Origin: an uncultured Succiniclasticum sp.
GTDB lineage: Bacteria; Bacillota; Negativicutes; Acidaminococcales; Acidaminococcaceae
Direction of reading: 5' to 3'
Length of the DNA: 64,000 nucleotides
Assembly (NCBI GenBank): GCA_902801365.1
Contig: CADCHY010000002.1
Location: 1-64,000 of the forward strand
The notes below the pieces were generated by a model. It was not told the origin of the DNA. It worked only from the letters and a program-made list of their open reading frames with translations, and ran no database searches. Position numbers and translations under genes: made by a program. This document shows positions 53,094 to 61,256 of this stretch, one piece after another. The first letter of the stretch is position 1. Every line of letters starts with the position of its first letter.

Positions 53094-54509
53094 TTAATCT
53101 TTTCCGTTCCAGCAGTACGTGCAAAGCGTATCCGGATCGATGCCCACCGCCTTGATCATATCGTCCAGGCGGTTGAATGCCAGGCTGGTGAATCCCATCT
53201 TCTGGCAAATACCCTGGATCATGGTATGGTATCGGTCCGAATCGGGATTGCAGTAATCTTCCAGCACTTCCCTGGCCACTTCTGTCCCTTCTTCTTTGGC
53301 GATTATCTGCCGGGCGATGAGTTCCATCTCCGAATTGGAGCGGGAGAAGTTCAGGAATTTGCAGCCAAAGGTAATCGGCGGACAGGCCGGACGGGCGTGT
53401 ACCTCTTTTGCCCCTGACTTGAACAGGAAATCCGTGGTATCCCGCAACTGCGTACCGCGTACGATGGAGTCATCCACCAGGATAATACGTTTATCTTCGA
53501 TCAGTTCATGCACCGGTATCAGCTTCATCTTAGCAATGAGATTCCGTTTGCTCTGGATAGTGGGCATAAACGACCTGGGCCAGGTGGGCGTGTATTTAAT
53601 CAGCGGGCGGGAGAACGGAATACGGCTTTCATTGGCATACCCTACCGCATGGGCAATACCGGAATCCGGCACGCCCGCTACATTATCCACAGCATCCGCA
53701 CTGACGGAATCCCGCTGCGCCATGTACTTGCCGCAGTTATACCGCATCTGTTCCACGGAAACGCCTTCGTAGAAAGAAGACGGATAGCCATAATACACCC
53801 ACAGGAATGTGCATACACGCATCTTGGAGCCGGGTTTCGCCAGCACCTGCACGCCTTCCGGCGTCATGATATCGATTTCACCGGGGCCCAGTTCTTTGAA
53901 GTCCTCATATCCCAGGTTCAGGTACGCGGTAGATTCAAAGGTAGCGCAGAATCCTTCCGGTTTTTTGCCCAGGATCATGGGCGTACGCCCTACCTTGTCG
54001 CGGGCCACGTAAATTCCCTGGGGCGTCATAATCATCAGGGACAGGGAACCGTCTACGCTTTCCTGGGCGTAACGGATGCCCTCAATCAGATTATCCTTCT
54101 GATTGATCAGGGTAGCCACCAGTTCCGTGGCATTGATGCTGCCGCCACTCATTTCCAGGAAATGGGTGCCGGTCTTTTTCATAACGCCGGCCACCAGTTC
54201 ATCCATGTTATTGATTTTGCTGACGGTGGTAATGGCATAGGTTCCATGGTGGGAACGGACGATCAGGGGTTGGGCTTCAAAATCGGAAATGCAGCCGATA
54301 CCCAGATTGCCCTTCATGTGATGGACGTCATCATCGAACTTGGTACGGAAAGGCGAATTCTCAATATTGTGGATGGACCGGTTAAAGCCATCCTCCCCGT
54401 ACACCGCCAGGCCGGCCCGGCGGGTTCCCAGATGGGAATGGTAATCTGTGCCGAAAAACAGATCAAACACGCAATCTTCTTTGGATACAACGCCAAAATA
54501 ACCGCTCAT
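53094..54509 (-). CDS. purF: PurF-like amidophosphoribosyltransferase without the glutaminase nucleophile
   Basis: 471 residues. The phosphoribosyltransferase half is intact (PRPP loop IILVDDSIVRGTQLRDT, residues 342-358) and the four Fe-S Cys of Bacillus-type PurF are retained (C233, C376 or C383, C463, C466). The N-terminus reads MSGYFGVVS: Ser2 replaces the catalytic Cys of the usual CGIFGI. The Arg and Asn-Gly glutamine-site residues are also not seen. The start is secure (GAGGGG 8 bases upstream). It may use ammonia, or have another substrate. It stands alone, 15 kb from the other pur genes. Confidence 0.85.
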   Translation of the reverse strand: MSGYFGVVSKEDCVFDLFFGTDYHSHLGTRRAGLAVYGEDGFNRSIHNIENSPFRTKFDDDVHHMKGNLGIGCISDFEAQPLIVRSHHGTYAITTVSKINNMDELVAGVMKKTGTHFLEMSGGSINATELVATLINQKDNLIEGIRYAQESVDGSLSLMIMTPQGIYVARDKVGRTPMILGKKPEGFCATFESTAYLNLGYEDFKELGPGEIDIMTPEGVQVLAKPGSKMRVCTFLWVYYGYPSSFYEGVSVEQMRYNCGKYMAQRDSVSADAVDNVAGVPDSGIAHAVGYANESRIPFSRPLIKYTPTWPRSFMPTIQSKRNLIAKMKLIPVHELIEDKRIILVDDSIVRGTQLRDTTDFLFKSGAKEVHARPACPPITFGCKFLNFSRSNSEMELIARQIIAKEEGTEVAREVLEDYCNPDSDRYHTMIQGICQKMGFTSLAFNRLDDMIKAVGIDPDTLCTYCWNGKD

Positions 54510-54660
54510 ACAGAAAACCCCTCGCTGTTTCTTTTGTGAAAAACAGGAAGCATTTTGCCGCTCCGCCGCAGAAAAGCCCGGACCGCCTCACGACAAAACG
54601 AAAAACGCTATCCTTATTTTCAAAATTTACCTTAAATAATAGACAACAAACTGCTTTATT

Positions 54661-54689
54661 ATTTTATCGCACAATGATAAAGACTGCAA
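54661..54689 (-). promoter_or_regulatory. Promoter of the purF-like gene
   Basis: Minus-strand TTGCAG (54684-54689), 17-base spacer, TAAAAT (54661-54666). It begins just beyond the stop of the upstream gene; leader of about 145 bases. Confidence 0.55.
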
Positions 54690-54694
54690 GTCAT

Positions 54695-55681
54695 TTATCT
54701 CTCCGGAATCAGACGGAACACTATGGAATGCCCTGCTATCAGCTGTGCGTGATGGGCAAAGAACAGCGTGCCGTCTGCCGGCGCGCAGATTCTCTCCTGT
54801 ACATCCGTGGTATACGGGTCAATGATTTCCGCCAGAAGATTGCCCTCTCTGACGAAATCCGCCGGGTGATGGTAACGGATCAGGATGCCGCCTGCTTTAT
54901 TGTGGATGTTCACAAGTTTTTCTTCTTTAACTGTTTTCGTTTTTGAACCTTCCGGGAATTCACCGTCCAGCATGCCTTTCTCCGTGAGGAACCGCAGCAC
55001 ACTCTCAGGCCTTTTATGAGGCAGCATTCCCTTTTTCGCCAGAAAACGCAGCACGCTGTCCGCTGCCATTTCCGCGCTTTCCTCATCAATACGGTCCGTC
55101 GTGCGGGAATATACGGAGAAGGTCCGGGTCTCCCACACCTGCCAGTTATAATTCAGCGTGGTCGTGTCATAAGGGTGCGGCTTGCGTATCACCAGGTAGG
55201 GCAGACCGAAGTCCAGGCCTTCTTCATTATCCTGGTACCCTGTATCTACGATCCGCACATGGGGAACAAAGTCTCCGGGCAGATAAAAGCTGGCCAGATG
55301 GATGCCCCATTTATATCCCTGCAGCGCTGTAAAGAGCCTGTCCGCGAGGCGCTGGGTCGTCTCCCCTGCTCCATAGCCGGGAAACATGCGGTTGATGTCC
55401 GTATTGTCCAGCGGCCAGAAGCGTTTGCTCACGTTCATGGAGAACTGTCCTGCACAGGGAACTACCATCACGCCGCAGTCCGGAGCAAAAGTTCCCGCTG
55501 CTTCCAGTTCCGAAAATTTACGCACAAGGCGCGCCGCCGTGTACATCTGCTGCACTTCGTCGCCCCGGATGGCGCCCATCACAGCCAGCGTTTTTTTCCG
55601 CGAGCCGAAACGGTACCCATACACCGGGATGGGCTGACGGTACGGAAGCGCATCTATCGTAAATAATTTTACCCTTCTCAT
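54695..55681 (-). CDS. Degenerate succinylglutamate desuccinylase/aspartoacylase (M14) family protein
   Basis: 328 residues. It keeps the M14 fold (NTDINRMFPGYG, GIHLASFYLPGD and the C-terminal beta domain), but the zinc motif GTHGDE is GAIRGDE (Arg39 for His), the DIHAS motif is GIHLAS (Gly127 for Asp, His129 kept), and the catalytic Glu region reads LVIRKPH (Arg167 for Glu). It is unlikely to be a zinc hydrolase. There is an internal near-repeat (SVLRFLAKKGML and SVLRFLTEKGML, about residues 210-238). Its ATG overlaps the stop of the intact paralog, so the two are made together. Confidence 0.82.
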   Translation of the reverse strand: MRRVKLFTIDALPYRQPIPVYGYRFGSRKKTLAVMGAIRGDEVQQMYTAARLVRKFSELEAAGTFAPDCGVMVVPCAGQFSMNVSKRFWPLDNTDINRMFPGYGAGETTQRLADRLFTALQGYKWGIHLASFYLPGDFVPHVRIVDTGYQDNEEGLDFGLPYLVIRKPHPYDTTTLNYNWQVWETRTFSVYSRTTDRIDEESAEMAADSVLRFLAKKGMLPHKRPESVLRFLTEKGMLDGEFPEGSKTKTVKEEKLVNIHNKAGGILIRYHHPADFVREGNLLAEIIDPYTTDVQERICAPADGTLFFAHHAQLIAGHSIVFRLIPER

Positions 55682-56610
55682 AGTTCGATGCCTCCCAGTA
55701 TCCGGGCAATCAGCGAGCCTTCGTTGACCACCGGGTATTCACGCAGGGTAAAAACCATACCGTCTACCGGGCTGAACAGTTCCTCTTTCGTGACTCCGTT
55801 CAGTGCATCGGCGATATAACCCATAAGCTGTCCCTTTTTCACATACTCCCCGTGCATGACCTGGGGCATGAAAAAGCCGGATGCATCCGCGTTGATAAAG
55901 GCCACGCTGCCATCGGTGCTGACCACAGGTTGCTTGACTTCCGGCGCCGCTTCCGTAAGCATGCCCAGATGGGACATGACGGATAAAATACCCGTTATCA
56001 GCTGGTCCCCATAACTCCGGGTGATGCGCATGCCCACGCCCATCTCCACCACCAGGGTTTTCGTTTTCAGCATGTTCAGGCTGTAGGCCAGCGTGCTCTC
56101 CAGCACCGTAGCCGCGCTGTGGATCCAGATAAAATCCATGTTCAGCAGTTTGGCCAGCGGCGTCAGCGCCTTCGCTGTTTTTTCATTGATGCGCACCTGG
56201 GGAATCTCACGCAAGAAAATATTGCTGGCGTGGATATCGATGCACAGGTCCGCCCCTTTGATATCCCGGATGATGCCGTTAGCAATATATTCGTACATGG
56301 TTTCATTGCGGCTTCCCGGAAAGATACGGTTCATATCCAGGTCAAAACCCGGAAGACCACGGTAAATCGTGCTGATGCCCAGAGGGTTCAGGGCAGGATA
56401 AATATCCACCGTGCCACGCAGCACATCTTTCTTTTTTTCCAGCACCCGGGCCAGCTGCCAGGCCACATACTGTCCTTCCAGTTCGTCGCCGTGAGTGCCG
56501 GTGACGATGGAAAGCCGGTGGCTTTTCGGGTCAGCGCCCGCGATGCGGTTTTTCTGAATGACAAGCGCCTCCCCCACCGGAAGAGGCGCTTTAATCACAG
56601 TCTCTGTCAT
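55678..56610 (-). CDS. Succinylglutamate desuccinylase/aspartoacylase (M14) family zinc hydrolase
   Basis: 310 residues. Zinc ligands are His40 and Glu43 in GTHGDELEG and His127 in DIHAS; NRIFPGS is the substrate Arg motif and Glu189 in VVEMGVG is the catalytic base. The C-terminal 90 residues are the usual beta domain. The family removes acyl groups from amino acids or trims terminal residues. Its partner downstream is a degenerate copy. It lies 42 bases after the transglutaminase-like gene. AAGGAG lies 6 bases before the ATG. Confidence 0.88.
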   Translation of the reverse strand: MTETVIKAPLPVGEALVIQKNRIAGADPKSHRLSIVTGTHGDELEGQYVAWQLARVLEKKKDVLRGTVDIYPALNPLGISTIYRGLPGFDLDMNRIFPGSRNETMYEYIANGIIRDIKGADLCIDIHASNIFLREIPQVRINEKTAKALTPLAKLLNMDFIWIHSAATVLESTLAYSLNMLKTKTLVVEMGVGMRITRSYGDQLITGILSVMSHLGMLTEAAPEVKQPVVSTDGSVAFINADASGFFMPQVMHGEYVKKGQLMGYIADALNGVTKEELFSPVDGMVFTLREYPVVNEGSLIARILGGIEL

Positions 56611-56652
56611 GGGTTCTCCTTACAGCTTGAAAACAGTAAAGCAAGAATTAAT

Positions 56653-57498
56653 TCAGTCTGTCACTTTTGTAAAAACTTTCTGTGTCTGCTCCGCCCAGCC
56701 GGAGAACACACCCCGTTCCAGCGGGCAGTCACTGTAATCCCGACCGATACAAAGCTTCAGATATTTTTCATCGGCCGGGCAGTTATGGGTGGGATCGATG
56801 CCGTACCACAGACCGTCCATCCAGATTTCCGTCCAGGCGTGGCTGGCTCCTTCCCCTACAAAGAGTCCACTGACATACCGCGCCGGCATGCCTGCCATAC
56901 GGCATAACGTAATCAGTACATGGGCATAATCCTGACAGACGCCTTTCCCGTCGGCAAACGCTTCCCCTGCCGTTGTCATCACGTTGGTTTCACCGGGCGT
57001 ATATGTAAAATGCTCATACACCTTCGCACAGAGAATTTGGGCTTTCTCCAACGCGTTCAATGCGCTGAACCCTCCCAGCGTTCCCTGTACCTGCCCGCTG
57101 CCCTGTGACTGGGCCTGCACCGCACCGCCGTCCGAATCTTTCACAACACTTTCATAAAACGCTTCCAGTTCCGGCGTAACCTGGGTCAGAGGTGAAGCGT
57201 AGCGGTAAAACGGTGCCGCCTCTTCAGGAACACGCAGGGAATCATCACGGTACGCCATCCCCTGCAGGGTGTAGCGGAACGAATCGTGAGCCTCCACTAC
57301 CCTGCCTGCGCGCACCACGTTACCGAAAGAGTCACGGCCTAATGAAGCCGCCCCGTCCGGATAAACCGTCAGCGTATAAGAAAGGATGCTCTGCTCCGGG
57401 GCATCGGCAGGGATGCAACGCAACAGAAAGTTATGTTCCGTCACGGAACCCGAAAAATTCAAAACCGTATCAAAATAAAAGGATAATTCTCGACGCAT
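56653..57498 (-). CDS. Transglutaminase-like cysteine protease of the ATP-grasp/alpha-E cluster
   Basis: 281 residues. An N-terminal beta-rich bacterial transglutaminase domain precedes a catalytic domain with the full triad: Cys188 in GVCQDYAH, His220 in SHAWTE and Asp235 in DPTHN. There is no signal peptide, so it is cytoplasmic. In this family and setting it is predicted to cut or transfer peptide amides rather than to cross-link proteins. AGGAAGG lies 6 bases before the ATG. It lies 88 bases after the alpha-E gene. Confidence 0.92.
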   Translation of the reverse strand: MRRELSFYFDTVLNFSGSVTEHNFLLRCIPADAPEQSILSYTLTVYPDGAASLGRDSFGNVVRAGRVVEAHDSFRYTLQGMAYRDDSLRVPEEAAPFYRYASPLTQVTPELEAFYESVVKDSDGGAVQAQSQGSGQVQGTLGGFSALNALEKAQILCAKVYEHFTYTPGETNVMTTAGEAFADGKGVCQDYAHVLITLCRMAGMPARYVSGLFVGEGASHAWTEIWMDGLWYGIDPTHNCPADEKYLKLCIGRDYSDCPLERGVFSGWAEQTQKVFTKVTD

Positions 57499-57586
57499 GG
57501 GACACCTTCCTCTTCAGTCAGGCCTGCAATTCTCTGCGGCACAGCCGCATTTTTTTATTCTGCAACAGGGCCTGCCTTTTTCTCCC

Positions 57587-58255
57587 TCACATTACAAACA
57601 GATTCTCCGCCGCGTCCAGCAGCTTCTTGCGTTCTTCCGGCGTTTCCGGATTCTTTGCGGACAGCAGCACCTGCAACGAAGTATGGGACGGCTGCAACGA
57701 CGTGCGGTTCATCCGCTTCATCAGCTTACCGATCTCTGATTTCACCGAATCCAGATGCCATCCCAGGCGCAGGTATAAACTCAGTCTCTCCACGCCTGCG
57801 GCGCATTTGATAATGTTCCGCACATTTTCATCGTCGATCATATCATCGTAACTGCCACGGAAAGCCATGATAAAATCGATGACCCGTTGCAGCGGCAGCG
57901 TGGGGCTGTCGCTTTCCTCCGCGCTCTTCATCCCCATCACCGCCAGTTCCAGATAGGCCAGGGTACGGCTGCCGATGATCTCACGCAGCACCATGCCGTT
58001 GCCCAGCATGGCGTCAGCCACCGTGCGCAGGGAATCGGGATTGTTTTTATCAAACACGTAATTGTGCATAAAATCTTTATCGTCTTTGTAACAGCAGTCG
58101 ATGCTCAGTTTCTGGCAGAAATCAGGATAATCGATCTCCCCGTCGATCATTACATCGTACCAGTCCCACAGGTAACTGAGGGTGGTAGACAGCCGTTCAT
58201 AATAACGTCCCAGCCAGTAGAGACGGTTCAATTTGCTTACTGACAAACTATCCAT
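57587..58255 (-). CDS. Alpha-E domain protein
   Basis: About 222 residues, all helical, with the family start SVSKLNRLYWLGRYYERL and acidic motifs such as RGSYDDMIDDENVRNII. The function is unknown; genes of this family almost always flank circularly permuted ATP-grasp and transglutaminase-like genes. The start at 58255 lies inside the end of the ATP-grasp gene (19-base overlap, AAGGA 3-4 bases upstream), so translation is coupled. Confidence 0.9.
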   Translation of the reverse strand: MDSLSVSKLNRLYWLGRYYERLSTTLSYLWDWYDVMIDGEIDYPDFCQKLSIDCCYKDDKDFMHNYVFDKNNPDSLRTVADAMLGNGMVLREIIGSRTLAYLELAVMGMKSAEESDSPTLPLQRVIDFIMAFRGSYDDMIDDENVRNIIKCAAGVERLSLYLRLGWHLDSVKSEIGKLMKRMNRTSLQPSHTSLQVLLSAKNPETPEERKKLLDAAENLFVM

Positions 58256-59547
58256 GTGTCCTTGAAGCCTCCTCCCTGCGAAGAATTCACCACGAAGCTG
58301 TCCGGATTCCGGGAGAACCGGGTCAGTCCGCTGGGCCATACCTGCACATTCTCACCGCTGAGGACGAACGCGCGCAGGTCTGCCTTGCGTTCCACCGTTT
58401 CGCCGTTATCCAGAATGGGCAGATCCTTAAAATCAATCACTTCCTGGGCAATAAAACGCCGCGGCGCGTTGAGAATCGTGTTCTTCAGGTCTTCCCGCTG
58501 TTCCTGTGTCAGGTTTTCGCCGAACACTACGCCGTAACCGCCTGCTTCCGCCACGTCCTTGATGACCAGGCGGTGGATGTTGTCCAGGGTGTACTTGCGG
58601 TCTTCCTCATAATAGGGCAGATAGGTGGGCGCGTTCTTCAGGATTGCATCCTCACCCAGATAATACTTAACCATCTTCGGCACGAAATAGTAGATGCCCT
58701 TATCATCCGCCACGCCGTTGCCGGGTGCGTTCATCACCGCCACGTTGCCTGCCCGGTACGCATCCATCAGGTTGGGGATGCCAATCAGGGAAGACGGTTC
58801 GAAGCAGAGGGGATCCATGTATTCGTCGCTGACCCGGCGGTACACCGCGCCTACCTTCACAGGATCCCGGCTGGTGCGGTAATACAGGGTCTGGTTTTCC
58901 ACAAACAGGTCGTTGCTTTCCGCCAGCACCGCCCCTGCCTGTTCCGCCAGGTAAGAGTGTTCAAAGTATGCCGCGTTATAACGGCCCGGCGTAAAAATCA
59001 CGTTGATGCCGCCCGTGTTCACGTAATCCATGGTCCGTTTCAGCAGGGCGCCGTAATTCCGGTTGTCCCGGACACGGTACCGCTTAAAGGTTTCCGGACT
59101 GCAACGGCGGCACAGGGTGCGGGCGATCAGCGGATAGGACGCGCCGGAGGGGATCCGCAGGTTGTCCTCCAAAATATACCACTCATTGTTCTTGCCTTCC
59201 ACAAGGTCAATACCGGAAATGTGGCTGTACACATCTTTGGAAGGCGTGATGCCCTCGCACTGGGCCAGATACCCGGGGGAACGGTACACAAACTCTTCCG
59301 GCACCACCCCGTCGCGCACAATCTTTTTGTCGTGGTAGATGTCGTAGATGAATTTGTTCAGCGCTGTCACGCGCTGGATCAGGCCTTTTTCCAGCACCTC
59401 GTAATCTTTTTCCGGAATCTGACGGGGAACCGGGTCAAAGGGGAACAACCGCTCATTAAAGGTTCCGTCCTTGTAGATTCCGAATTTTACTCCGTACCGG
59501 GCCAGCTGTTCATTGATTTCTTTTGTGTGTGCCAACAGTGTTTTCAT
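58237..59547 (-). CDS. Circularly permuted type 2 ATP-grasp amide ligase
   Basis: About 436 residues. Family features are NERLFPFDPVPRQIP near residue 35, WYILEDNLRIPSGASYPL near 140, VGAVYRRVSDEYMDPL near 255 and the late GGYGVVFGENLTQEQRE and RRFIAQEVIDF segments. ATP-grasp enzymes join a carboxylate to an amine through an acyl phosphate. The substrate is not known. The ATG at 59547 has GGGGGG 6 bases upstream. It is the first gene of the five-gene unit that ends with the M14 pair. Confidence 0.93.
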   Translation of the reverse strand: MKTLLAHTKEINEQLARYGVKFGIYKDGTFNERLFPFDPVPRQIPEKDYEVLEKGLIQRVTALNKFIYDIYHDKKIVRDGVVPEEFVYRSPGYLAQCEGITPSKDVYSHISGIDLVEGKNNEWYILEDNLRIPSGASYPLIARTLCRRCSPETFKRYRVRDNRNYGALLKRTMDYVNTGGINVIFTPGRYNAAYFEHSYLAEQAGAVLAESNDLFVENQTLYYRTSRDPVKVGAVYRRVSDEYMDPLCFEPSSLIGIPNLMDAYRAGNVAVMNAPGNGVADDKGIYYFVPKMVKYYLGEDAILKNAPTYLPYYEEDRKYTLDNIHRLVIKDVAEAGGYGVVFGENLTQEQREDLKNTILNAPRRFIAQEVIDFKDLPILDNGETVERKADLRAFVLSGENVQVWPSGLTRFSRNPDSFVVNSSQGGGFKDTWIVCQ

Positions 59548-59653
59548 AAACAACCCCCCAAATAAAAAGCATGACAAATAAAATCTCTCTGACTTCATTG
59601 TCATGCCTTGGATAACGACCGGATAAACTGCCGAAATGTTGAATTTTTACTGA

Positions 59654-59715
59654 ATGCAATGACGTCATCGATGCAAATCATATTCCTACTATAAATTATC
59701 ACAAGAGAATGTCAA
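59654..59715 (-). promoter_or_regulatory. Promoter and palindromic operator of the ATP-grasp cluster
   Basis: Minus-strand TTGACA (59710-59715) and TATAGT (59688-59693), 16-base spacer. Just downstream of the start point, TGACGTCA is a perfect palindrome, flanked by TGCA on each side (about 59655-59674). It would suit a repressor. Confidence 0.55.
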
Positions 59716-59751
59716 AAAAGCAAGAGGAAAGCAACATATTCGGAAATTTTT

Positions 59752-60180
59752 TTACTTATAATTAATCACGTACAGGCCAATCAGACAGATCACTACTCCC
59801 GCAACTTTATTCCAGGCCAGGGGTTCCCGGTACAGCACATACCCGACTGCCAGCAGAAACCCCGCCAGGATAGCACTCTGCACGATGAAAGCCGTGCTCA
59901 CCGGCCAGCCTGCTTTGTAGGCATAGATCCAGCCCGCTTCCAGTCCCAGGATTACCAGGCCCAGCACGAAAGGCGCCCAGTTCAGCCTGCCGTACTCCTG
60001 CAAAAGATTCGCGCCGTTTCCCGTTACCAAAAACAAAAGACCGGAGGCCACTGCCCCCACCAGATAGGTCACGGTCAGAGACGCAAAGGCGTTAATGCCG
60101 GCCGGAACCTCCTTGGCACAGATCTGGTACAGCGTGTTGGAAAAGACCACCAGCGCGATAGGCCAAACATATGAGATCAT
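59752..60180 (-). CDS. Small DMT/EamA-like membrane transporter
   Basis: About 142 residues with four or five hydrophobic helices (PIALVVFSNTLYQIC, FASLTVTYLVGAVASGLLFLV, FVLGLVILGLEAGWIY, AFIVQSAILAGFLLAVGYVLY, VAGVVICLIGLYVINY). This is the size of a half-length EamA or SMR-like protein, which works as a dimer. The substrate is unknown. The ATG at 60180 has GGAGG 8 bases upstream. It lies 33 bases after the zinc-ribbon gene. Confidence 0.8.
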   Translation of the reverse strand: MISYVWPIALVVFSNTLYQICAKEVPAGINAFASLTVTYLVGAVASGLLFLVTGNGANLLQEYGRLNWAPFVLGLVILGLEAGWIYAYKAGWPVSTAFIVQSAILAGFLLAVGYVLYREPLAWNKVAGVVICLIGLYVINYK

Positions 60181-60213
60181 TATTAATTCCTCCAAATTAG
60201 CAGGAGCAGGATT

Positions 60214-61164
60214 CTACGCTTTCGGTCGGACCCGCCCGCAATTGATGCAAAAAGGACCGGTATTATACTGCCCGCATTCACATTGCCAGGACCCGTCCGC
60301 GGCACTGCCTGACGATGTACCGGCCGCGCTGTTTACGGTGCTGATCCATCTGGCGGCGGCTGCCCTTTCATCCCGTTCCCTTTCCTTAAAAGAATCCGTA
60401 AAGATGTTTTTTCCGAAAGCGCCGGACAGATTACGGAAAAAATCAATAAACCATTCTTCATTAAAGTGTTTGTTGTTTTGTGGAGGCAGGCCGGTTGCCG
60501 CGATGCGCTCTCCACCCCTGTACTGCACCAGTAAATCCATGTGGTTCGCAGCTTCCGGCGAGTGCACGGAGTATCCGTCCAGCTGCGCCACGTTACGTTC
60601 CTTCATCAGCCTGTCCAAACGGGTCAGGGCAAAGGAATCCGCATCAAACTCCTCTTCCCGGTTATCGCTGTAGCTGTGAAATTCGATACGGCAGCGGGCG
60701 CCTTTGGAGGTACGGATCAGATGGAAACAGTAGTCCCCGGCAGGATACCATTTCATCTTTTCTTCATTATCGTAAGGCGGAGCATAATAAGAACAACGTA
60801 AATTGAACACATCGATTTCCGTAGAACTGATTTCCACCGGCCTGTCATGTTTTATTGAGAGGTCCTTTATCATCGGCCGGAATACCGGAGGCTGATAATC
60901 CGGGTTTTGCATTTCACGCGGGTCCGGCATGCCTCCCCGTGCCGGCAGCCCGTCCGACATCAGCGGCATATAACCGGCAGGGAGTTTTAAACACGGCAGC
61001 AATTCCGCAGCCCGGAGCCTCATCTTCTTTTCCACGTTAATGGGTTCGATATCGACTTCCTGCATCTGCGTCGAACCGCAGTCCCGGCAAAATTTATCGC
61101 CCGGATTCAACTGGCGCCCGCATTCTTTACAAAAAACAGCAGTATTTGCGAAATCTTTTTCCAT
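60214..61164 (-). CDS. Protein with zinc ribbons at both ends
   Basis: 316 residues. An N-terminal zinc ribbon (FCKECGRQLNPGDKFCRDCG, CxxC-x12-CxxC) is followed by a long unrecognised middle (about 40-280), and a C-terminal zinc finger (QCECGQYNTGPFCINCG). The middle holds mixed alpha/beta sequence with FHLIRTSKGARCRIEFHSYSD. No signal or membrane segment. Proteins with paired ribbons of this kind are often scaffolds or nucleic-acid binders; no function is assigned. Confidence 0.75.
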   Translation of the reverse strand: MEKDFANTAVFCKECGRQLNPGDKFCRDCGSTQMQEVDIEPINVEKKMRLRAAELLPCLKLPAGYMPLMSDGLPARGGMPDPREMQNPDYQPPVFRPMIKDLSIKHDRPVEISSTEIDVFNLRCSYYAPPYDNEEKMKWYPAGDYCFHLIRTSKGARCRIEFHSYSDNREEEFDADSFALTRLDRLMKERNVAQLDGYSVHSPEAANHMDLLVQYRGGERIAATGLPPQNNKHFNEEWFIDFFRNLSGAFGKNIFTDSFKERERDERAAAARWISTVNSAAGTSSGSAADGSWQCECGQYNTGPFCINCGRVRPKA

Positions 61165-61256
61165 GATGATTTGCTCCTGTCAACGTTCTTTAACTTCCGC
61201 AACGTAAACTTCCCGCTGCGGCAGCAGGTTTCCTCCGTAATATCCGGATAACAGCT

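Noticed and set aside
57535..57556. GCGGC/GCCGC hairpin with T7 on the plus strand between the alpha-E and transglutaminase genes
   Set aside because: It looks like a terminator only on the plus strand, where no gene runs; on the coding strand no T-run follows. At most it stops antisense transcription.
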